In this document: positions 1 through 7,600 of the stretch, piece by piece
Layout: each line of letters starts with the position of its first letter
Position numbering within the stretch: the first letter of the stretch is position 1
Origin: Alistipes sp.
GTDB lineage: Bacteria > Bacteroidota > Bacteroidia > Bacteroidales > Rikenellaceae
Assembly: GCA_020026435.1 (NCBI GenBank)
Contig: JAHHQK010000058.1
Coordinates: forward strand, 1 to 8,995
Reading direction: 5' to 3'
DNA length: 8,995 bases
The notes under the pieces: generated by a model
Seen by the model: only the letters and a program-made list of their open reading frames with translations
Database searches by the model: none
Told to the model about the DNA's origin: nothing
Position numbers and translations under genes: made by a program

Positions 1-1067
1 ACTTCACGGGTATCGTCCGCGACAAGATCGGCCGCAAGATGTCCAAGCAGTTGGGCAACTCGCCCGATCCGCTGGATCTGATCGCACAGTACGGTGCCGA
101 CGGTATGCGTATGGCAATGCTGATGTCGTCGTCGGCCGGCAACGACGTGATGTTCGACGAGTCGCTGTGCGAGCAGGGACGTAACTTCGGCAACAAGATC
201 TGGAACGCCTATCGTCTGGTCAACGGCTGGGCCGTCGACACTGCGGCCGCTCAGAGCGAGAACAACCGCCTGGCGGTGGAGTGGTTCGAGCAGGCTTTGG
301 GCCGTGCCTTGAGAAGTGTCGAGGCCGACTTCAAGTCCTACCGCATTTCGGAGGCCGCCATGACGGTCTACAAACTCTTCTGGGACGAGTTCAGCGGTCT
401 TTACCTGGAGATGGTCAAGCCGGCCTACGGTCAGCCCATCGACGGGGAGACGATGGCCGCCACGCGCCGTTTCTTCGACGAGCTGATGCGTGTGTTGCAT
501 CCCTTCATGCCGTTCGTCACGGAGGAGATCTGGCAGGATCTGGAGCCGCGTCGTGAGGGCGAGTCGATCTGTGTGGTCGACATGCCCCGTGCGGTGGAGG
601 TGCGCGAGGAGATTCTCGCCCGCTTCGACCTGGCCGGAGAGGTGATCTCGAAGGTGCGCAACATCCGCAACCAGAAGGGGCTGCCCCAGAAGGAGGAGCT
701 GACGCTGAAGGTGATCGTCGACGAAAACTATCCCGCGGAGTATCTGCCCGTGATGGTGAAGATGGCCAACCTGGCCGGTGTCGAGCAGGTGAGCGAGAAG
801 GATGCCACCGATGCGGCATTCATCGTCAAGACCACCCAGTATTTCGTGCCGATGGCCGGAAAGATCGACCTGGAGGCCGAGCGCAAGAAGCTGGAGGAGG
901 ATCTGACCTACTACGAAGGATTCCTCGCAAGTGTGATGAAGAAGCTCTCCAACGAGCGCTTTGTCAATAACGCCCCCGAGAAGGTGGTGGCCAACGAGCG
1001 TGCCAAGCAGGCTGACGCCGAGGCCCGAATTGCCGCCATCAAGGAGCAGTTGGCCGCTTTGGCTTAA
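1..1067 (+). CDS. valS: Valyl-tRNA synthetase, C-terminal part (5' end outside window)
   Basis: This is the 3' part of a class I aminoacyl-tRNA synthetase that charges tRNA-Val in the cytoplasm. The reading frame is open from base 3, and 355 residues are visible. It opens with FTGIVRDKIGRKMSKQLGN, the end of the Rossmann catalytic domain, and carries the KMSKS-loop signature as KMSKQ (the A of its ATG is base 39). The LGNSPDPLDLI and GADGMRM context is typical of ValRS. The all-alpha anticodon-binding domain follows, including HPFMPFVTEEIWQ (near bases 498-535). The last 65 or so residues are rich in Lys, Glu and Ala (KIDLEAERKKLEEDL, then NERFVNNAPEKVV) and form the C-terminal coiled-coil arm specific to ValRS, so the C-terminus is complete. 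The HIGH motif and editing domain lie upstream of the window. The ATG at base 39 is internal and not a start. A strong terminator follows the TAA stop. Confidence 0.96.
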   Translation, partial: FTGIVRDKIGRKMSKQLGNSPDPLDLIAQYGADGMRMAMLMSSSAGNDVMFDESLCEQGRNFGNKIWNAYRLVNGWAVDTAAAQSENNRLAVEWFEQALGRALRSVEADFKSYRISEAAMTVYKLFWDEFSGLYLEMVKPAYGQPIDGETMAATRRFFDELMRVLHPFMPFVTEEIWQDLEPRREGESICVVDMPRAVEVREEILARFDLAGEVISKVRNIRNQKGLPQKEELTLKVIVDENYPAEYLPVMVKMANLAGVEQVSEKDATDAAFIVKTTQYFVPMAGKIDLEAERKKLEEDLTYYEGFLASVMKKLSNERFVNNAPEKVVANERAKQADAEARIAAIKEQLAALA

Positions 1068-1080
1068 TCGGATATGATGA

Positions 1081-1136
1081 ATCCCGTTCGTACCTCCGAT
1101 CCGAAAGTGGAAAAGGTACGGACGGGATATTTTTTT
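1081..1136 (+). terminator. Rho-independent terminator of valS
   Basis: An ATCCCGTTCGTACC arm (1081-1094) pairs with GGTACGGACGGGAT (1115-1128) over 14 bp with a single G-U wobble. The loop is 20 nt, and an AT plus six T residues follow (to 1136). It starts 13 bases after the valS stop, so valS transcription should end here and rnhA should need its own start. Confidence 0.88.
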
Positions 1137-1140
1137 ATTG

Positions 1141-1412
1141 ATATACCGCCTCGAAATCCCTCTGTCGGAGGGGCTGATCCCCAATGGGGAAAAGTTCCCG
1201 ACGGGGAAAACTGCGGAAGAAGGTCCTGTGTGGGAGAGATCCCGCCGAAGGAAATTCCGCCGGGAGAGATCCAATCCGCGGGAAAAATCCCTGTAAGGGG
1301 AGCGGAAGAAGGCTTCTGAGGGTGGAAACCTTTGGGGGAGAGGCCTCCTGAAGGGGGGATGCCTGCGGATCCGGAAGGCCTGCGGGGCGAATTATACCGA
1401 AAAATACAGGCT
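1141..1412. other. Non-coding spacer between the valS terminator and rnhA
   Basis: I see no convincing gene in these 272 bases. The stretch is purine-rich on the + strand, with many short G-runs and GGAA/GGGA words, and holds the repeats described at 1186-1312. The 8-mer GCCTGCGG also occurs twice, at 1361-1368 and 1378-1385. I found no clear -33/-7 promoter for rnhA, although one must exist if the valS terminator is efficient. An 81-codon open frame through this stretch starts before the terminator hairpin and encodes low-complexity sequence, so I do not call it. Confidence 0.6.
1186..1312. repeat. Short interspersed purine-rich direct repeats
   Basis: Three exact words are each duplicated within 127 bases: GGGGAAAA at 1186-1193 and 1203-1210 (17-base step), GGGAGAGATCC at 1232-1242 and 1262-1272 (30-base step), and GCGGAAGAAGG at 1213-1223 and 1302-1312 (89-base step). 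The differing steps do not fit one tandem unit. Slippage or local duplication in a drifting non-coding spacer is the simplest explanation. Confidence 0.6.
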
Positions 1413-1871
1413 ATGCCTCAAATTACGATATTTACCGACGGATCGTCGCGCGGAAACCCCGGACCGGGTGGTTACGGCGTGGTGCTGATGTCGGGGGTGC
1501 ACCGCAAGGAGCTCTCGCAGGGATTCCGTCTGACGACCAACAACCGTATGGAGCTGATGGGGGTCTGCGTGGCCCTCGAAGCGTTGAAGTTCGAGGGGTC
1601 GGAGGTGACGCTCTATTCCGACTCGAAGTATGTGATCGACGCCGTGACGAAGGGCTGGGTGTTCGGATGGGAGAAGAAGGGATTCGAGGGCAAGAAGAAT
1701 CCCGATCTGTGGATGCGTTTCCTGAGGATCTATCGCCGTCACCGCGTGCGTTTCGTGTGGGTGAAGGGTCACGCCGATACGGTCGAGAACAACCGTTGCG
1801 ACACACTGGCCGTGGCCGCCGCCGAGAATCGTGCCGCGTGGGCCGAGGATACGGGCTATACCCCCGAATAG
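1413..1871 (+). CDS. rnhA: Ribonuclease HI
   Basis: This encodes a 152-residue cytoplasmic ribonuclease H that cuts the RNA strand of RNA-DNA hybrids, removing Okazaki primers and R-loops. The protein is a single RNase H domain close in length to E. coli RNase HI (155 aa). It has the full catalytic set: D9 in FTDGSSRGNPGPGG, E47 in NNRMEL, D70 in YSDSKYV, and D130 in NNRCD, plus the conserved H120 in VKGHAD. The basic, Trp-containing segment at about 80-100 (GWVFGWEKKG) matches the substrate-binding handle. I chose the ATG at 1413 because the RNase H fold begins immediately after it. The in-frame ATG at 1332 would add 27 residues of non-homologous low-complexity sequence translated from the repeat-rich spacer. 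There is no Shine-Dalgarno sequence, as is usual in Bacteroidota. Confidence 0.95.
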   Translation: MPQITIFTDGSSRGNPGPGGYGVVLMSGVHRKELSQGFRLTTNNRMELMGVCVALEALKFEGSEVTLYSDSKYVIDAVTKGWVFGWEKKGFEGKKNPDLWMRFLRIYRRHRVRFVWVKGHADTVENNRCDTLAVAAAENRAAWAEDTGYTPE

Positions 1872-1890
1872 AAAACGACGATACGTTTTT
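1871..1890 (+). terminator. Weak possible terminator after rnhA
   Basis: The rnhA stop codon is followed by AAAACG (1872-1877), a 6-nt loop and CGTTTT (1884-1889), then one more T that can form a G-U pair with G1871. The stem has only two G-C pairs, so termination would be inefficient. The T-run also doubles as the upstream part of a candidate promoter. Read-through from rnhA into the exporter gene is possible. Confidence 0.3.
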
Positions 1891-1916
1891 ATAATTGATA
1901 TTTTTACCTATATTTA
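1886..1916 (+). promoter_or_regulatory. Candidate Bacteroidota-type promoter downstream of rnhA
   Basis: TTTT (1886-1889) is followed after 19 bases by TATATTTA (1909-1916), which matches the Bacteroidota -7 consensus TAnnTTTG except at the last base. The placement suits a start for the exporter gene but implies a long leader. The region is AT-rich, so chance matches are likely. Confidence 0.3.
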
Positions 1917-1954
1917 CAGAATGTAGGATGCCGTCAGGCAATGTCCCGCCGGTT

Positions 1955-2058
1955 TTTTGCCCGGGCCTTCCGCTGTGGACATTGGGAGGCGAGGGTCGAT
2001 GTCTTCACCTGGAGATGAAGGCCTTTTGCGCCCGGCCTTCCCGGATTTGCACATTGGA
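1955..2058. repeat. Imperfect 33-base direct repeat pair
   Basis: Two copies lie 69 bases apart, at 1955-1985 and 2024-2057. Each copy reads TTTTGC, then a CCGG-containing core ending in CCTTCC, then a variable part ending in ACATTGG. By eye they agree at about three quarters of positions with a few single-base gaps. The second copy forms one arm of the GAAGGCC/GGCCTTC hairpin. No function is evident. Confidence 0.5.
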
Positions 2059-2282
2059 TTTGTGTCCCTGAGTGCGGATCGGAGTGCGAAAGCCCGCAAG
2101 GAAGGAGTTCGGCGGGAGGGCTGAAGGGAGCGTGCGTGCGCCTGAGGGGTGGATGCACCTTGCCGGAGGTAATTGGGAGGAGAAGGCCGCGAAGGTCGCC
2201 AAACGGTTGCAGGTCCGGGCGTTGCCGATTCCTGTATTTTGAAAGACAAACGAACATAACCCATAACAAAACCGCTCACGGA

Positions 2283-4115
2283 ATGTTAAAAACCTATTTG
2301 AGACTGTTGGGCTTTGTGCGCCCCGTGGAAAAATATGCGATACCGTATTTCTTCTACTCGTTGCTCTACGCCTTGTTCAACTCGCTGACTTTTCTGTTGA
2401 TCATCCCGATCCTCAATACGATGTTCGATGCGAATTTCGCCTTCGAGAGGGTCGATGTGCTGCCGCCGCTGGAGATCAACAAGGAGTACATGACCACGTT
2501 GTTCAACTTCACGTACTGCCGCCTGTTCGACGAATACAACCCGAGCAACGTGTTGCTGCTGCTGGCCGGGGTGACAATCATTATCAGCCTTTTGAGCAAC
2601 CTGTTCCGATACCTCTGCGCCTGGACGGTGGAGAATATGCGTACACGCACGTTGCAGAGCATCCGCAATCAGATGTTCGAGCGTGTGACCGATATGCACG
2701 TCGGATTCTTCAGCGACCAGCGCAAGGGCGACATCATCTCGAAGATCACCTCGGATGTCAATGTCGTGCAGTTCTGCATCACCAACACCTTGCAGGTGGT
2801 CTTCCGCGAACCGTTCCTCATCATCGGATACCTGGTGATGATGATCGCCATCTCGTGGGAGCTGGCCATCTTTTCGGCCCTGTTCCTTCCGGTGGTGGCC
2901 GTCATCATCGGCAGCATCGTCAAACGTCTGCGTCACCCGGCTCGTACCAGCCAGCAGCGTCTGGGCGAGATGGTTTCGACGCTCGACGAGTCGTTGCAGG
3001 GCATCAAGATCATCAAGAGTTTCAACGCCACGGACTATGTGCGCCGCAAGTTCTACTCGATCAATGCCGACTTCTCGCGGCTGATGCTCTCGATGGCCCG
3101 CCGTCAGCAGCTGGCCTCGCCCATGAGCGAGTTCCTGGGTATCTCGGCCGTGGGAGTGATCCTCGTGTTCGGCGGTTCGCTCGTGATGAAGGGAGCGCTC
3201 GACCCGGGAGGTTTCATCGCCTTCATCGCCATGTTCTCGCAGATCACCCGTCCGGTGCGCACGTTCATCGACCAGTTCGCCACCATCAACCAGGGTCTGG
3301 CGGCCGGCGAGCGCATCTTCTCGATCATCGACGCCGAGAGCGAGGTGGTCGACAAGCCCCAGGCCGTGGATCTGAAGGAGTTCCGGCACAACATCGAGTT
3401 CCGCAACGTGCATTTCTCCTACGACGATTCGCGCGAGATCATCAGCGGTGTTTCGTTTGAGATCAAGCGCGGTCAGACCGTGGCGCTGGTGGGTCCTTCG
3501 GGCGGCGGAAAATCGACACTGAGCGAGCTGCTGCCCCGATTCTACGACCCCACGTCGGGCGACATCTTCATCGACGGGCGTCCGTTGCGCGATTATCGGC
3601 AGGAGAGTCTGCGCGACCACATGAGCATCGTCTCGCAGGATACGGTCCTCTTCAACGATACGATCGAGAACAACATCGCCATGGGCAAGCAGGGAGCGAC
3701 CCACGAGGAGGTGGTGCGTGCCGCCCGTGTGGCCAATGCCGAGAGCTTCATCCTGGAGAGCCCCGAGGGTTACGAGACCAACATCGGCGACCGCGGATCG
3801 AAACTGTCGGGCGGTCAGCGTCAGCGACTTTCGATTGCCCGCGCCATCCTGAAGAACCCCGACATCCTGATCCTCGACGAGGCCACCTCGGCACTCGACA
3901 CCGAGTCGGAGAAGCTCGTGCAGGAGGCTCTCAATACGTTGTTGTCGGAGGGCCGCACCTCGGTGGTCATCGCCCACCGTCTGTCGACGATCTATAATGC
4001 CGACAAGATCCTGGTGATCGACCATGGCCGCATTGCCGAGGAGGGTACGCACACCGAGTTGCTGGCCCGAAACGGAATCTATGCCAAGCTCATCGAGATG
4101 CAGTCGTTCGATTAA
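2283..4115 (+). CDS. msbA: MsbA-like ABC exporter (fused permease and ATPase half-transporter)
   Basis: This encodes a 610-residue inner-membrane half-transporter that should work as a homodimer, probably flipping lipid A-core or a related lipid. Membrane segments are visible near residues 21-44, 88-112, 168-190, 190-212, 285-303 and 308-325. A polar 43-residue extracytoplasmic loop separates the first two, longer than in E. coli MsbA. The C-terminal ATPase has every expected motif: A-loop Y380, Walker A GPSGGGKST (404-412, K410), Q-loop Q452, signature LSGGQRQ (508-514), Walker B ILILDEA with D532 and catalytic E533, and H-switch H565 in AHRLST. I start at 2283, where the MLKTYLRLLGFVRP terminus begins. 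The in-frame ATG at 2136 would add 49 Arg-rich residues from non-coding leader. There is no Shine-Dalgarno sequence. The family call is firm; the substrate is inferred, since lipid and drug exporters are hard to separate by sequence. Confidence 0.93.
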   Translation: MLKTYLRLLGFVRPVEKYAIPYFFYSLLYALFNSLTFLLIIPILNTMFDANFAFERVDVLPPLEINKEYMTTLFNFTYCRLFDEYNPSNVLLLLAGVTIIISLLSNLFRYLCAWTVENMRTRTLQSIRNQMFERVTDMHVGFFSDQRKGDIISKITSDVNVVQFCITNTLQVVFREPFLIIGYLVMMIAISWELAIFSALFLPVVAVIIGSIVKRLRHPARTSQQRLGEMVSTLDESLQGIKIIKSFNATDYVRRKFYSINADFSRLMLSMARRQQLASPMSEFLGISAVGVILVFGGSLVMKGALDPGGFIAFIAMFSQITRPVRTFIDQFATINQGLAAGERIFSIIDAESEVVDKPQAVDLKEFRHNIEFRNVHFSYDDSREIISGVSFEIKRGQTVALVGPSGGGKSTLSELLPRFYDPTSGDIFIDGRPLRDYRQESLRDHMSIVSQDTVLFNDTIENNIAMGKQGATHEEVVRAARVANAESFILESPEGYETNIGDRGSKLSGGQRQRLSIARAILKNPDILILDEATSALDTESEKLVQEALNTLLSEGRTSVVIAHRLSTIYNADKILVIDHGRIAEEGTHTELLARNGIYAKLIEMQSFD

Positions 4116-4134
4116 TCCCCGTTGGAATTTACGA

Positions 4135-4161
4135 AAAAGAGGGTGGGTAAAACCCTCTTTT
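4135..4161 (+). terminator. First of two tandem terminators after msbA
   Basis: AAAAGAGGGT (4135-4144) pairs perfectly with ACCCTCTTTT (4152-4161) around a 7-nt loop. A flanking CG on each side could extend the stem with one bulged A. A-tract and T-tract flank the GC core symmetrically, so it could act in both directions. It lies 19 bases after the msbA stop. Confidence 0.7.
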
Positions 4162-4171
4162 CGAGAAAATC

Positions 4172-4205
4172 ACCCCTGTCACAGTGTGCTGTGGCAGGGG
4201 TTTTT
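4172..4205 (+). terminator. Second, strong Rho-independent terminator after msbA
   Basis: A 13-bp stem, ACCCCTGTCACAG (4172-4184) with CTGTGGCAGGGGT (4189-4201), contains one G-U wobble and closes on a TGTG tetraloop. It runs directly into five T residues (4201-4205). The first hairpin ends only 10 bases upstream, giving a double stop that should insulate ileS from msbA transcription. Confidence 0.92.
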
Positions 4206-4294
4206 GTATGTTTTGGTATTGGGGAACATTCGCTTTGGCGGGTCTCGAGGGGGGCGGTGTCGGGCGGCTTGCGGAGGGTGATGGGCAGAATATT

Positions 4295-4318
4295 GGGGCC
4301 GGGAGAGGGTTGCAGGGG
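4295..4318 (+). other. Canonical G-quadruplex motif
   Basis: Four G-runs of 4, 3, 3 and 4 are separated by loops of 2 (CC), 3 (AGA) and 5 (TTGCA) bases. This fits the usual pattern of at least three G with loops of 1-7. It lies on the coding-side strand between the msbA terminators and the ileS promoter. Formation in the cell is not shown, and the high local G content makes a chance match plausible. Confidence 0.5.
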
Positions 4319-4472
4319 AGAAGTGAGCGGGTCGGATGAACTGGAATCGTGAAGCCGGGGGAGGGGCAATGGCAGCGTATGTGCGTTGGGGAATAGCGGG
4401 GTGGCAAAGGGCAAAGAGTGGCTGAGAGTGCGGGGCGGAGGGGCTTGATGTGGAAGAGGCCCGGCGGCATGA

Positions 4473-4524
4473 GCGGGTGGGAGAATCCCCCGGTGGATGC
4501 CCGCACAACGGGGTGGGGTGCGGG
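4473..4524. other. Mutually exclusive GC hairpins
   Basis: CCCGCAC (4500-4506) pairs perfectly with GTGCGGG (4518-4524) around an 11-nt loop. The CCCGC part (4500-4504) can instead pair with GCGGG at 4473-4477, enclosing a small GGGA-GAA-TCCC hairpin. No T-tract follows, so it is not a terminator. It ends about 40 bases before the ileS -7 element, so it would only appear in RNA made from a promoter further upstream. Confidence 0.4.
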
Positions 4525-4543
4525 AAACGAAAAAAAATGCCGA

Positions 4544-4570
4544 TTTTTCGGAAAAAAATATTTATCTTTG
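4544..4570 (+). promoter_or_regulatory. ileS promoter with dyad TTTTTCGGAAAAA
   Basis: TATCTTTG (4563-4570) is an exact match to the Bacteroidota -7 consensus TAnnTTTG. It predicts a start near 4575 and a leader of about 25-30 nt before the ATG at 4602. No good -33 TTG is present 19-20 bases upstream. In its place lies a perfect 13-base odd dyad, TTTTTC-G-GAAAAA (4544-4556), ending 6 bases before the -7 box. The core TTTTTCGGAAA recurs at the dksA-like promoter. Confidence 0.7.
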
Positions 4571-4601
4571 CGTGTTTTAGGGAAATAAGTCATATCAATA
4601 T

Positions 4602-7600
4602 ATGAAATTCAATGAGTATAAAGGCCTCGATTTGGCAGGCCTTGCAGCTGAAGTGCTGAAGAAATGGGATGACGACGATACATTCCATAAAAGTATTTCC
4701 ACGCGCGAGGGGCATCCCTCGTTCGTATTCTTCGAGGGGCCTCCTTCGGCCAACGGTATGCCGGGTATTCACCACGTCATGGCACGTACCATCAAGGACG
4801 TGATCTGCCGTTACAAGACCCAGAGCGGTTTCCGCGTACACCGTAAGGCCGGTTGGGATACCCACGGTCTGCCCGTGGAACTGGGTGTGGAGAAGAAACT
4901 CGGCATCACGAAGGAGAACATCGGCAAGACGATCTCGATCGAGGAGTACAACCGTACGTGCCGAGAGGCGGTCATGGAGTTCACCGACGTATGGCAGAAC
5001 ATGACCCGCAAGATGGGTTACTGGGTCAACATGGATGATCCCTACATCACCTACGACAACAAATACATTGAGACCCTGTGGTGGCTGCTCAAACAGCTCT
5101 ACGACAAGGGCCTGCTCTATAAGGGCTACACGATCCAGCCCTATTCGCCCGCTGCGGGTACCGGTCTGTCGACCCACGAGCTGAACCAGCCGGGTTGCTA
5201 CCGCGACGTGAAGGACACGACCTGCACGGCCCAGTTCCGCATCCTGCGCGACGAGAAGAGCGAGAAGCTCTTCAAGGACGTCGAGGGCGATGCTCTCTAC
5301 TTCCTGGCCTGGACCACCACGCCGTGGACCCTGCCCTCGAACACCGCCCTGGCCGTAGGTCCCGGCATCGAGTATGTGAAGATCCACTGTCTGAACCCCT
5401 ACACCGAGCAGAAGCAGACGGTCATCATGGCCAAGGACCTTGTTGCGTCGTACTTCACCAAGAAGATGGAGGGCAAGTTCACCCTCACCGACGAGAAGTG
5501 GAAGGGCACGGAGCTGGCCGATATCCGCTACGAACAGCTCATCCCCTGGGTGAAGCCCATGGGCGACGCCTTCCGTGTGATCGTGGGCGACTATGTGACT
5601 ACGTCCGACGGTACGGGTATCGTCCACATCGCGCCGACGTTCGGTGCCGATGACGATCGTGTGGCCAAGCAGGCCGGAATCGCGCCTATGTTCATGGTCG
5701 ACAAGGCCGGCAAGAACCAGCCGATGGTCGACCGCCGCGGCCGTTTCTTCCTCCTGGAGGATCTCGACCCGGAGTTCGTGAAGAACAACGTCAACGTGGA
5801 CCTCTACAAGGAGTACGAGGGCCGCTACGTGAAGAACGCCTACGACGATACGCTCACCGAGGAGGATTCGACCCTCGATATTGATATGTCGGTGATGCTC
5901 AAGGGCGAGAACAAGGTGTTCAAGATCGAGAAACATACCCACTCCTATCCCCACTGCTGGCGTACGGACAAACCCGTGCTGTACTACCCGCTGGATTCGT
6001 GGTTCATCCGTACGACCGCCCTGCGCGAGCGCATGATCGAGCTGAACAAGACGATCCGCTGGAAACCCGAGTCGACCGGTTCGGGCCGTTTCGGCAAGTG
6101 GCTGGAAGGCCTGGTGGACTGGAACCTGTCGCGTTCGCGATTCTGGGGTACGCCTCTGCCCGTGTGGGCCACGGAGGACTACTCCGAGGTGCGCTGCATC
6201 GGTTCGATCGAGGAGCTGATCACCGAGATCGAGAAGTCGGTCAAGGCCGGTGTGATGAAGGAGAATCCCTACAAGAACTTCAAGGTCGGCGATATGTCGA
6301 AGGAGAACTACTCGGTCGAGAACATCGACCTGCACCGTCCCTATGTGGATCAGATCGTCCTGCTCTCGAAGAACGGCGAGCCGATGCACCGCGAGTCGGA
6401 TCTGATCGACGTGTGGTTCGATTCGGGTGCCATGCCCTACGCCCAGGTACACTATCCATTCGAGACCTCGGGTGAGGATTTCCAGAAGGTCTATCCCGCC
6501 GACTTCATCGCCGAGGGTGTCGACCAGACGCGCGGTTGGTTCTTCACGCTGCACGCCATCGCCTCGATGCTGTTCGATTCGGTGGCCTTCAAGAACATCA
6601 TCTCCAACGGTCTGGTGCTCGACAAGAACGGCAACAAAATGTCGAAACGTCTGGGCAATGCCGTCGATCCGTTTGAGGTGCTCGACACCTATGGAGCCGA
6701 CGCCACCCGCTGGTACATGATCTCCAACTCGCAGCCCTGGGACAACCTGAAGTTCGACAAGGACGGTGTCGACGAGGTGCGCCGCAAGTTCTTCGGCACG
6801 CTCTATAATACCTATTCGTTCTTCGCCCTCTACGCCAATGTCGACGGATTCACGGGTCAGGAGCCCGAGATCCCGATGGAGAAGCGTCCCGAGATCGACC
6901 GCTGGATCATCTCGCTGCTCAACACGCTGGTCAAGACCGTGACGGAGCGTCTGAACGACTACGATCCCACGCCGGCGGCCCGTGCCATCCAGGATTTCGT
7001 GGGCGAGAACCTCTCGAACTGGTATGTACGTCTGAACCGCAAGCGTTTCTGGGGCGGTGGCATGACCGAGGACAAACTGGCCGCCTACCAGACCCTCTAT
7101 ACCTGTCTGGAGACCGTCGCCATGCTGTCGGCACCGTTTGCACCGTTCTTCTCGGATCGCATTTATGCCGATCTGAACGCCGTGAGCGGACGTCACAAGG
7201 AGTCTTCGGTACACCTCTCGGAGTTCCCCAAGGTGAACGGGGAACTGGTGGATACCCGTCTGGAGGACATGATGCAGTTGGCCCAGCAGCTCTCGTCGAT
7301 GGTGCTGGCCCTGCGCCGCAAGGTGTCGATCAAGGTGCGCCAGCCGCTGCAGAAGATTATGATCCCGGTGCTGGATGCCGAGATGGCCGAGCATATCGAG
7401 GCTGTGAAGGCTCTGGTGATGAACGAGGTCAACGTCAAGGAGATCCAGCTGATCACCGACACCACGGGTGTGATCACCAAGCGCATCAAGCCCAACTTCA
7501 AGACCCTGGGCCCGCGCTACGGCAAGCAGATGAAGCAGATCGCCGCCCTCACGGCCCAGTTCTCGCAGGAGCAGATCGCCCGGATCGAGACGCAGGCCGA

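Larger units (their letters stand above)
1872..2282. other. Non-coding spacer or leader upstream of the exporter gene
   Basis: These 411 bases contain no gene I can support on either strand. The first 50 bases are AT-rich and hold a candidate promoter. The remainder is GC-rich with small inverted repeats: TGCC/GGCA at 1929-1940, and GAAGGCC/GGCCTTC (2017-2023 with 2034-2040, a 7-bp stem with a 10-nt loop). The last 50 bases become AT-rich again just before the start codon and contain TGTATTTTG (2233-2241), a poor match to a -7 element. If transcription starts near 1920, the mRNA would have a leader of about 360 nt. If it starts near 2245, the leader is short and the GC-rich part is plain spacer. 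I cannot decide between these. Confidence 0.5.
4206..4543. other. G-skewed non-coding spacer upstream of ileS
   Basis: I see no gene in these 338 bases. The + strand is strongly G-biased: a hand count of 4261-4320 gives 33 G, 8 C, 10 A and 9 T. It contains a canonical G-quadruplex motif (4295-4318) and a set of competing GC hairpins (4473-4524). Open frames crossing it on the - strand are rich in Pro and Ser and pass through both msbA terminators, as expected for shadows of biased non-coding DNA. Confidence 0.6.

Noticed and set aside
1074..1319. 81-codon + strand open frame after valS
   Set aside because: It starts before and reads through the valS terminator hairpin, then through short repeats. 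The product is low-complexity and resembles no family.
1332..1412. Upstream in-frame ATG extending RNase HI by 27 residues
   Set aside because: The RNase H fold begins at MPQITIFTDG (1413), and the extension is translated spacer with no hybrid-binding domain.
1914..2279. Overlapping - strand open frames upstream of msbA
   Set aside because: There are three alternative frames of 65-121 codons in the same GC-rich spacer, none with a recognisable domain or a better start context than the others.
2136..2282. Upstream in-frame ATG extending MsbA by 49 residues
   Set aside because: The extension is Arg/Gly/Cys-rich and unlike the cytoplasmic start of this family. MLKTYLRLLGFVRP at 2283 is the natural N-terminus.
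2286..4052. 588-codon open frame on the - strand opposite msbA
   Set aside because: It is the same codon-aligned shadow effect. Its end is set by the TTA second codon of msbA, and its composition is repetitive His/Asp/Arg/Glu without domains.
4129..4593. 154-codon - strand open frame between msbA and ileS
   Set aside because: It crosses both msbA terminators, the G-quadruplex motif and the ileS promoter. The Pro/Ser-rich translation is what G-skewed DNA gives on the opposite strand.
4571..4601. T-box or other riboswitch leader for ileS
   Set aside because: The predicted leader is only about 30 nt, with no room for a T-box and no terminator hairpin between promoter and start codon.
4590..7394. 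934-codon open frame on the - strand opposite ileS
   Set aside because: It is codon-aligned with ileS and open only because ileS lacks TTA, CTA and TCA codons. Its protein is His/Leu/Arg/Val-rich with no recognisable domain, and ileS is fully intact.
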